64,000 nt of DNA, taken from positions 368,633 to 432,632 of the forward strand of contig NZ_JHAL01000002.1 in the NCBI RefSeq assembly GCF_000738005.1. Direction: 5' to 3'. Below, piece by piece: positions 46,501-54,800 of this stretch. This DNA comes from Bifidobacterium crudilactis (GTDB lineage: Bacteria > Actinomycetota > Actinomycetes > Actinomycetales > Bifidobacteriaceae). The notes below the pieces were generated by a model. That model saw nothing but the letters and a program-made list of their open reading frames with translations. It did not search any database and was not told the origin of the DNA. The position numbers and the translations under genes are program-made. Numbering within the stretch: the stretch's first letter is position 1; every line of letters starts with the position of its first letter.

Positions 46501-46594
46501 ATTCTTCGACTCGCTCAACAAGAAAAATGGCAACGAAGTCACCTACGACGTCGTCACCAATTACACCGAGCTGATGCAGCTTGTCACAGCATGA
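43514..46594 (+). CDS. res: Type III restriction enzyme (Res): helicase plus nuclease
   Basis: A 1026-residue restriction subunit. The SF2 helicase has [14 protein letters not shown] (GTGKT at 103-107), [10 protein letters not shown] (DEPQ box), LRYSATH, and [34 protein letters not shown] in pieces. The C-terminal PD-(D/E)XK nuclease shows [12 protein letters not shown] and YFVAETKGS. It begins 5 bp after Mod, so the two form one enzyme. It would cut DNA with unmodified sites after ATP-driven movement. All key residues look intact. Confidence 0.93.
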   Translation: [1026 protein letters not shown]

Positions 46595-46638
46595 TGCTGA
46601 CCAGTTGAGTCGTTGGGCAAGCGACGGGAGGTTGATTC

Positions 46639-47700
46639 ATGTCTAGACGCCCCGCGTGGAAATACACCCTTGAAGAGGGGAGACGGCAGGCACTAGTCGC
46701 CATCGACTTCTACAACAGGCCCGGAGATCGACGCAGTTTTGCAGACTTCATCGTCCATATCCACCTTGCATGGCAGAATCTGCTGCACGCAGACCGCGTG
46801 CGACGAAAAGCAGAGATTTTTTATCGAGAAAACGATGGACGACACATCTTTAAGCGAAATCCTGACGGATCGAAAAAGACTTGGGATCTGAGCCAATGCT
46901 TGAAGTATGAATTCAAAGACAATGATCCGATACGAAAGAACATTGAATTTTTCATCGGCCTACGCAACCACGTGGAACACCGCTACCAAGATTCCATCTT
47001 GGCGGTCACAGCAGCAGAGGCACATGCATGCATCATCAACTTCGAATCGGAGCTCGTTCGCCGATTCGGACCGTCCGAGAGCCTCGGCACTGATCTGAAG
47101 TTCCCGATATTTGTTCAGTCATTCAGTCCGACAAGATACGAAGAGCAACGTGTTCTGCGACAGCATTTGCCGCAGAACACTTACACGTTCATCACTGAAT
47201 TTCAGGGGTCACTCGACGAGAATGTGAGGAGCGACGAACGTTACGCATATCGATTGTTGCTGCTACCGATGAAGGGTCCAAAGACAGACGCAGACATGGC
47301 TCTGAACTTCATCCGCCAAGACGATCTGACCGCTGAGGAGCTGCAAGATCTTGTTGGGCAGCGAGGCAGCGTTATCGTGGCGGAGAAATACAGGAACGCC
47401 GCCAATGGCGATGAGGTTCTACCAGGAAAAGCTGCCGCGCAGATTCAATTGAGGATCCCATTCAGATTCAGTGTCAACGACTTCACAACGCTCCGCAAGA
47501 AGTGGGAAATCGGTCCAGTGAAATCGGGTTCAAACAAGCAATTACCGAAGTCTGATGGGTATTGTTTGTACTCACCGACATTCAGGCAGTTTGCATACAC
47601 GCCGAAGCTCATCGAAAGAATGGTCACCGCCCTCTCAACTTCAGATGTGTACGCTACTCTCGTCGGCCATCAGCCTGAACTGAAGCCGCCTGAGAAGTAG
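46639..47700 (+). CDS. DUF3644 protein with HEPN-type RX4H motif
   Basis: A 353-residue protein lying 44 bp after res with GGGAGG before the ATG. The N-terminal half is helical: ALVAIDFYNRPGDRRSFADF, VHIHLAWQNLLHADRVR, FFIGLRNHVEHRYQ. The last holds Arg109-x4-His114, the catalytic pattern of HEPN ribonucleases. The second half is mixed and ends without known motif. DUF3644 proteins are thought to belong to the HEPN clan. In this place it could be an abortive-infection RNase acting when restriction fails, which is inference. Its codon use is more AT-rich than the transfer genes. Confidence 0.8.
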   Translation: MSRRPAWKYTLEEGRRQALVAIDFYNRPGDRRSFADFIVHIHLAWQNLLHADRVRRKAEIFYRENDGRHIFKRNPDGSKKTWDLSQCLKYEFKDNDPIRKNIEFFIGLRNHVEHRYQDSILAVTAAEAHACIINFESELVRRFGPSESLGTDLKFPIFVQSFSPTRYEEQRVLRQHLPQNTYTFITEFQGSLDENVRSDERYAYRLLLLPMKGPKTDADMALNFIRQDDLTAEELQDLVGQRGSVIVAEKYRNAANGDEVLPGKAAAQIQLRIPFRFSVNDFTTLRKKWEIGPVKSGSNKQLPKSDGYCLYSPTFRQFAYTPKLIERMVTALSTSDVYATLVGHQPELKPPEK

Positions 47701-47822
47701 AAAACGGCTTGTTCCTGCTTGATTACCCTCAAAACCGCCATCTGAGCTGTCACACGTCTTGCAGAAGAGGTCCGGCCAGAGCTTGACCGCCTCGCTCTGA
47801 ACGGCTGATCCGGGTTGTGCGT

Positions 47823-47850
47823 CCCACCTGCCCTCCATGAGGGAGGTGGG
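47823..47850 (+). promoter_or_regulatory. Hairpin covering the relaxase ribosome site
   Basis: CCCACCTGCCCTC (47823-47835) pairs with GAGGGAGGTGGG (47839-47850), with one bulged G and the loop CAT. The right arm contains the GGGAGG ribosome site of the relaxase gene (ATG at 47854). Folded RNA would hide the ribosome site. As DNA it could also be part of an oriT. The rest of 47701-47822 shows no gene. Confidence 0.65.
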
Positions 47851-47853
47851 GCG

Positions 47854-50800
47854 ATGACGGTTTCGATGCGGGTCATGAGCGCCGGCGACGGCTACAGATA
47901 CCTGCTCAAGTCGGTGGCCGCGGGTGACGGGGACCGGAGCCTTTCGACCCCGTTGACCCGGTATTACACGGAGGCCGGCAGCCCGCCGGGCTTCTGGCTC
48001 GGGACGGGTATCGCGGCCTTCGGCAGGGGGAATCTCCCGGTTGGCTCCAGGGCTTCGGAGCAGCAGCTCCAGCTCCTGATCGGTATGGGTCGTGACCCGT
48101 TGACAGGTGCGCCGCTGGGCCGCGCGTATCAGCAGTTCGCGAGTGTGGCCGAGCGCGTCGAAGAACGAACCAAGAAGCTCAACCCGAACCTCGATCGCGA
48201 CTATCGGGCCCAGCTTGTGGCGCAGATCGAAGCTGAGGAGAAGGAGCGCGGCACGCGCCATGCGGTGGCGGGTTTCGACTACACGTTCAGCGTGCCCAAG
48301 AGCGTGTCCGCGATCTGGGCGGTGGCCGATGCGGGTACGCAATCCCTGATCGCAACCGCGCATCATGCGGCGGTTGCGGAACTGGTCGAATTGGTCGAGC
48401 GGGAGGTTGCCGCAACCCGGGTGGGCGCAACCGGCTCTGACGGCGCCGTTGCGCAGGTCGACGTGCAGGGCGTGGCCGCAACCGCGTTCGATCACTACGA
48501 CAGCCGTAGCCACGACCCCCAGTTGCACACGCACGTGGTCATCAGTAACAAGGTGAAGACCGTGCAGGACGGCAAGTGGCGCACCCTGGACGGCCGGCCC
48601 ATTCACCGGGCCGTCGTGGCCATCTCGGAGATGTACAACGCCGTGCTTGCCGACCACCTCACCCGCAGTCTCGGCCTGGACTGGGAGGCGCGCACTCGGG
48701 GTCGGGATCGGAACCCCGCGTGGGAGATCACCGGCGTCCCCGAGAACCTGATCGGCGAGTTCTCCACCCGCTCGCGGTTCATCGAGCAGGAGAAGGACCG
48801 GCTCATCGACGCCTACGTGGCCCGTCATGGCCGCCAGCCCAGCCCGAGAACTGTGTTGAAGCTGCGCGCCCAAGCCACGTTGGCGACCCGGCCGGAGAAG
48901 GACGTGCGCTCCCTGGCCGACCTGACCGTCGAGTGGCGGAGGCGCGCCACGCAACTGCTCGGCGAGGATGCCACCACCTGGGCGAGCGCCCTCACCAGCG
49001 GTAAGGCGCTGCCCGCGACGGTACGGGCCGATGACGTGCCGCTCGACGTGATCGCGCAGATCGGCCAAACGGTCGCGAGCGTGGTGGGTGAGAAGAGGTC
49101 GACGTGGACTCGCTGGAATCTGCACGCGGAAGCATCCCGGCAACTGATGGGGTTGCGGTTCGCCTCCACCGCGGATCGCAAGGCGATCACGGGCATGGTC
49201 GTGGACGCCGCCGAACAGGCGTCGCTGCGTCTGACTCCGCCCGAGCTGGCAACCAGCCCCGCACAGTTCCGCCGTCCGGACGGCTCCTCGCGCTTCCGTC
49301 CTTCGGCTTCGACGGTGTTCTCCTCCGAGAACCTGCTCGCGGCCGAGGACCGGCTCCTGGACCGAGCCGAGAAAACCACCGCACCTACAGTTCCCCTGGA
49401 GACCATAGAGACCACCACTCGAAAGCCGGACAAGGAAGGCCGGCTGCTCGGAGACGACCAGAGCGCCGCCCTGACTGCCATAGCCCTCTCGGGTCGAGTC
49501 GTGGATGTGCTCGTCGGCCCCGCCGGCGCCGGGAAGACCACGGCCATGAACGCGCTGCGACGCGCATGGGAGACCGCGCACGGCAAAGGCTCCGTGGTCG
49601 GTCTTGCGCCTTCGGCGGTCGCCGCCCAAGTACTAGCCGAGGACTTGGGCATCGACACGGAGAACACCGCCAAGTGGCTGCACGACTTCCGCACCACCGG
49701 AGCCACGTTCGCTCCCGGTCAGCTGGTCATCATCGACGAGGCCTCCCTGGCAGGCACCTTCACGCTCGACCAGATCACCCAGCAGGCCGAACAGCAGGGT
49801 GCGAAGGTGCTCCTGGTGGGCGACTGGGCCCAATTGCAATCCGTGGACGCCGGCGGCGCGTTCGCCATGCTTGCCAACGCCCGCCGCGATGCGCCGGAAC
49901 TGACCGACGTGCACCGCTTCACCCATCCATGGGAGAAGACCAGCTCGCTCGAATTGCGTCATGGACACGCCAGCGCCATCGATACCCTCATCGAACACGA
50001 CAGAATCCACGGCGCCGAGGAGGAACAGAGCATGGACGCCGCCTACACCGCTTGGCGAAACGACCAGCGAGTCGGCAAGGCCTCCATCCTCGTGGCCGAG
50101 ACCCAGCAGTCCGTCACCGCGCTGAACCAGCGGGCGCGCGCCGACCGGATCATCGACGGCACCATCAACCCCACACGCGAGCTGCCCCTGCACGACGGGA
50201 CCTCGGTGTGCGAGGGCGACCTGGTCATCACCCGGCGCAACGACCGACGCCTCCGCTCAGGGTCGTCGTGGGTGCGGAACGGCGACCGCTGGGTTGTCAC
50301 CCGGTTGCGTGAGGACGGGTCGGTCACCATTCGGCCCACAGGCCGCCGGTTCGGCGGGTCCATCGTCCTGCCCGCCGCCTACGTCGCCGAACACCTCGAC
50401 CTCGGCTACGCGGTCACCGCCCATAGAGCGCAGGGCGTCACCACTGACACCTCCCATGTCGTGGTCACTTCGACGACGACGCGGGAGAACCTATACGTCG
50501 CCATGACCCGAGGACGCCAGGAGAACCACGCCTACGTGGCCATCGACCGGCCCGACGAAGACCACTCCCATGCTCATCCCGGCGACAACCCCGACGCCAC
50601 CGCACGCTCCGTCCTATTCGGTGTCCTCCAGCACGTCGGCGCCGAACCCTCCGCCCACCAAGCCATCGTTTCTGAGCAGAACCGGTGGGGGTCCATCGGC
50701 CAGCTGGCCGCGGAGTACGAGACCATCGCCCAGGAAGCCCAAGCCGACCGCTGGCATTCGCTGCTCGCCGACTCGGGGCTCACCGGCATGCAGGTCGAGG

Positions 50801-51417
50801 ACGTGCTCGCCTCGGACGCCTACGGCGCCCTGTCGGCTGAGCTGCGCAACGCCGAAGCCAACCACCACCAGCTCGACCAGCTCCTCCCGCGCCTCGTGAG
50901 CGTGAGGGGTTTCGAGGATGCTGGCGACATCGCCTCGGTCCTGCACGCCCGCCTGGCCCGAGCCACCATGCGGCCCGCCGGCTCAGGCCGCACCCGCAAG
51001 CCCCCACGCCTGATCGCAGGCCTCATCCCCGAAGCCCAGAACATCACCGACCCAGACATGCGCCAAGCCCTCACCGAGCGGCAGACCCTCATCGAGCAAC
51101 GCGCCGCCACCCTCCTCGACACCGCCATCACAGCAGGCGAACCATGGACGGCCCGGCTCAACCACAAACCCGACGAACCCCGGAAACAGACCGCATGGCT
51201 CACGGCGGCGCGCACCATCGCCGCCTACCGCGACCGCTACCAGATCACCGACAACCAACACCCCCTCGGCCCGAAACCCGAGAACGGGACCGTGAAACAG
51301 AAGATCGACGCCGCTCGGGCGTTGGCCGCTCTCGACAGGGCACGTCAGCTATCCTGTGGCCGTGAGTCAAAACCACAATGGTCCGCGTCACGACAATCGG
51401 TCAGTAGATCGCTGTAA
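47854..51417 (+). CDS. MobF family relaxase-helicase (TrwC/TraI-like)
   Basis: The enzyme that nicks oriT and unwinds the transferred strand, 1187 residues from the ATG at 47854 (GGGAGG before it). Tyr14 or Tyr16 (GDGYRYLLKS) is the likely nucleophile. The metal site is DPQLHTHVVISNK near residue 225, with FDYTFSVPKSVS upstream. The helicase has GPAGAGKTTAMNAL (near 555), IIDEASLAGT, LVGDWAQLQSVD and a C-terminal YAVTAHRAQGVT, followed by MTRGRQENHAYV. It lies between the defence island and the YobI-like gene, away from the other transfer genes. A hairpin covers its ribosome site. Confidence 0.92.
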   Translation: MTVSMRVMSAGDGYRYLLKSVAAGDGDRSLSTPLTRYYTEAGSPPGFWLGTGIAAFGRGNLPVGSRASEQQLQLLIGMGRDPLTGAPLGRAYQQFASVAERVEERTKKLNPNLDRDYRAQLVAQIEAEEKERGTRHAVAGFDYTFSVPKSVSAIWAVADAGTQSLIATAHHAAVAELVELVEREVAATRVGATGSDGAVAQVDVQGVAATAFDHYDSRSHDPQLHTHVVISNKVKTVQDGKWRTLDGRPIHRAVVAISEMYNAVLADHLTRSLGLDWEARTRGRDRNPAWEITGVPENLIGEFSTRSRFIEQEKDRLIDAYVARHGRQPSPRTVLKLRAQATLATRPEKDVRSLADLTVEWRRRATQLLGEDATTWASALTSGKALPATVRADDVPLDVIAQIGQTVASVVGEKRSTWTRWNLHAEASRQLMGLRFASTADRKAITGMVVDAAEQASLRLTPPELATSPAQFRRPDGSSRFRPSASTVFSSENLLAAEDRLLDRAEKTTAPTVPLETIETTTRKPDKEGRLLGDDQSAALTAIALSGRVVDVLVGPAGAGKTTAMNALRRAWETAHGKGSVVGLAPSAVAAQVLAEDLGIDTENTAKWLHDFRTTGATFAPGQLVIIDEASLAGTFTLDQITQQAEQQGAKVLLVGDWAQLQSVDAGGAFAMLANARRDAPELTDVHRFTHPWEKTSSLELRHGHASAIDTLIEHDRIHGAEEEQSMDAAYTAWRNDQRVGKASILVAETQQSVTALNQRARADRIIDGTINPTRELPLHDGTSVCEGDLVITRRNDRRLRSGSSWVRNGDRWVVTRLREDGSVTIRPTGRRFGGSIVLPAAYVAEHLDLGYAVTAHRAQGVTTDTSHVVVTSTTTRENLYVAMTRGRQENHAYVAIDRPDEDHSHAHPGDNPDATARSVLFGVLQHVGAEPSAHQAIVSEQNRWGSIGQLAAEYETIAQEAQADRWHSLLADSGLTGMQVEDVLASDAYGALSAELRNAEANHHQLDQLLPRLVSVRGFEDAGDIASVLHARLARATMRPAGSGRTRKPPRLIAGLIPEAQNITDPDMRQALTERQTLIEQRAATLLDTAITAGEPWTARLNHKPDEPRKQTAWLTAARTIAAYRDRYQITDNQHPLGPKPENGTVKQKIDAARALAALDRARQLSCGRESKPQWSASRQSVSRSL

Positions 51418-51868
51418 CCTGGATCTTCTTCGTGACGCCGTCAAGGTCTACTACCACACATCGAGATAGCAAAACACATCGTCATCGCATCGCGTGACGA
51501 CGGTCTTCCTGAGCCGGGAAACCTCGGGGATGCAGCACGAAAGAAACGAATCGAGGGCATGTCCGGCGGATTGTGCCAGCACCGGCATAATCGGGGCAGC
51601 GGTAGACCTCGCAGAATCGCTTTGCTCACTCTCACATGCCCCCCACGAACACCCTGCCTAGCCTGCTTGGGACCAGAGGCACCGTTAAACTGAGGAATTG
51701 AGATCATGAATTTGCTCAGCGTTTAGTGAAACGAGATTCCTGACACCTGTCAAAGAGAGATGTTCGCGATACACGCTCGACTGGGCATGTCGAAAGATCC
51801 TGGAAGGGTCTTTGCCATTTCTCAACGTGTTGGGCACGACCAGTGGGTATTCATACCAAGGAGGAAAA
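51418..51868. other. Non-coding gap after the relaxase, with a possible broken small gene
   Basis: No intact gene is seen in 450 bp. A GTG frame at 51361 inside the relaxase end reads VSQNHNGPRHDNRSVDRCNL and stops at 51469. A second frame from about 51466 (IAKHIVIASRDDGLPEPGN) runs open to about 51694. The two could be parts of one gene broken by a frameshift, but the evidence is thin. The 3' part should hold the promoter of the YobI-like gene. Confidence 0.3.
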
Positions 51869-54800
51869 GTGAAGGGTGGCGCTTCGAATGAGTATGGTGA
51901 ATCCTCGAAGAAGGCTGAGCCAGAGGCAGACTCGTCTGCACGTATGGCATCTTCGAATTCGGTGGCGTTTACCTCGCTCGTTCCGCATTACCAAGATGAA
52001 CAACACCGGACCTATCTCAACCGGCTTGAGGAAGCGATCCACGAACCGAAGAACCTCAATATCGCGCTTACCGGACGTTATGGTGCGGGCAAGTCGAGTG
52101 TGTTGGACAAGTTCGAAGAGAACCACAAGTCCACGACACTTCGACTGTCCATCTCTACACTTGGCCCGAATAACGAGGGCGCAACGCTGACCAATCGCAT
52201 TCAAAAAGAGCTCGTGAAGCAGCTCGTGTACAGTGCATCTCCTCAGACCCTGCGTCATACTCGGTTCGCTCGCAGAGTTGAACTTCCGTGGTGGCTCGCC
52301 GCCATCGAGGTCGCGGTAATGGTTGCCATTGTCGGGGCATTCCTGATCCTAATTGGCTGGCTCCCATCGGCGGCGGGACCGCTTTCCGGTCATAATTTGC
52401 TTTTCCGAACCATCGCTTGGGTAGGCTTCGCTGTAGTGCTGGTCGCTGGCGGAACAGCGCTGCGACTAGCGACTCATGACCGATTCATGATCTCTGATAT
52501 TTCAGCCGGTGGCGCCGCTGTCAAGCTTTCAGAGAGAACTCCAACATATTTTGACGAGTACCTCGATGACATTGTCAGTTATTTCGACAATGAGGATGTC
52601 GATATCGTCATCTTCGAAGACCTCGACCGCTTCGACGATCCTCACATTTTCGAGGCGCTCCGTGAACTCAATACCCTGCTCAACCACACGAAGCCGCGAA
52701 TAAAAAAGCGAATGCCGCTACGTTTCGTGTATGCGGTACGCGACAGCTTGTTTGAAAAGCTAGGCGCCGATACGAAAATCAAGGGAGACGATGCCGTCAT
52801 AGCCGAAACGGTGAGAGCCAACCGAACAAAGTTCTTCGACATCGTCATCCCCATGGTGCCTTTCATCTCGCATCGCAACGCCCGCGACCTCCTTACCGGC
52901 TTGCTCAAGACTGCTGGCATCTCGGGCATAGACCGTTCTCTGATTAGCCTGGTGGCGAGATATTGCACCGATATGCGTCTATTGCAGAACATCTGTAACG
53001 AGTACCTCGTCTTCTCTGAACGTCTCCTGGAGTCCAAGAAAGTAGCGCCTGGCCTGACGCCCAGCGACCTTTTCGCGTTGGTAGCCTATAAGAACTTCCA
53101 TCTTGAAGACTTCGAGAACATCTCACGACGTACCAGCGACCTTGACCGACTTTACGACTTTCGCCGAGAACTCGTTCGTAGCTCAATTGTCGGACTTGAA
53201 AGCCGCAAGCGTGATCTCGTCTCCGACAAGGAAAAATCGCACATATCTGTCCAGTTGGCGAAACGCCTTGGAGATTGGCTGCGTACTTTCGCGGAACTTA
53301 ATAAGAAATATTCCCAGTACGCCGGGTGGCAAGGAATTAGCTACGTGGTTGGTCAACATACCTATGCTTCTAGCGATGTTGACAGCTGCGAGTTTTGGAC
53401 TGCTGTCGCTACGACGAAATTAATCGTCATACAGGCATCCCATTACCAGCAGCGAAATAATCTGATATCGCTGAGCGGGTCTGACTTGGCCCAACTCGGA
53501 CCAGATGGCATGGAGCCGGATCGTTGGCGTGAGATCGACGAGGATGCCAGGCAGTCCGAACTTGAAAACATCGACAAGGCTATCGCGTTCCTTCGCGGTG
53601 CCGACTTCGCAGACCTCGCAACAAAGACTCGATATTCGCTCAGAGTCGCCAGACTGGCTGTTATACATACAATGTCCGACGACGGGAAAGGCAGCTCCCG
53701 CACAACGCCTGAGTCATCAGAAACGAAGACCGCCGAAGTGGAGTGCACTTTTGCGGAACTAATCGATAGCACCATGGAGTCCGAGCTTGCGCGCGACTTG
53801 GTAAGGCAGGGCTTCCTCGATCGTAACTTCGCGCTCTATGCTGCCCAGTTTTACGGAAATTTCAACGGTGTTGACGTCGCCAACTTCATCGTGCAGAGCG
53901 TCCAAACAAACACCATGGAAGTTGACTACGAGTTCACCAGCCCCGGGGCAATTTCAAACCTGCTTACAGAAGCCGACGACGATTTCACTCATACCAAGGC
54001 CGCGTACAACATTGACGTTGTCGACTTCCTCCTCGATCATGGCGATCAGCGTGCCGACAACGTGGTCGATCATATTGTCGCTGACTTTGATGATGATGCG
54101 CGCTCGTTCTTGACGTCATACTTCACTTCCGGCGCGCAACGTGAGAAGCTCGCTGCCGGTCTTGCTTCCCGTCCCTGGGCTAAGGTATTCCACTACCTCG
54201 TCGTTGATGATGGGGTTCCAACTGATGTACGCTCCGCTCTTGTAAGCGCGGCACTCGCAGCAATCGATCTCGACCAGGATTACGACTTGACGACGGTGTT
54301 CAACGCGTTCATCGTTGAGCACTACAACGACATGCCGGTATTCACACAGCCGCAGACAGAAGCAGTAGTCAAGAACATCGCAACCCTTATAGGCCGGGTC
54401 GATGTTCTTATCCCAGACCTTGGCCTAATTGATGATGCGCTTCGTACATTGATAGTGAACGGCAACCAATACGAACTCACCGCAGCGAATCTGCGCACTG
54501 CCCTGGATGGCGATGAAGCCCGCAATGTGGGCAATATCGGTTTCGACTACGTGCGTCAAAACAAGACTGTTTACGAATACTGTCTAGCCCACCCTGACAT
54601 CTATCTTGCCGCAGTGCAGAACGATGCTGCCACGCAGTACACCGCTTATGATGCCGAGACTTTGCTCGTGGTCTTGTCGGATACAGCTGAGAAGTGGGAC
54701 GACAAACAGCTCACAGAATTCATCAGATGCGTAGCTCCTGAGTGTCGTGTGGATAGTCTGAGCAAGGTTCCCACAGCAACTTGGCCAATGCTCGCAGACG

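Noticed and set aside
37600..46594. DISARM system
   Set aside because: There is no drmA/drmB pair with DUF1998; the restriction subunit is a type III Res with its own nuclease.
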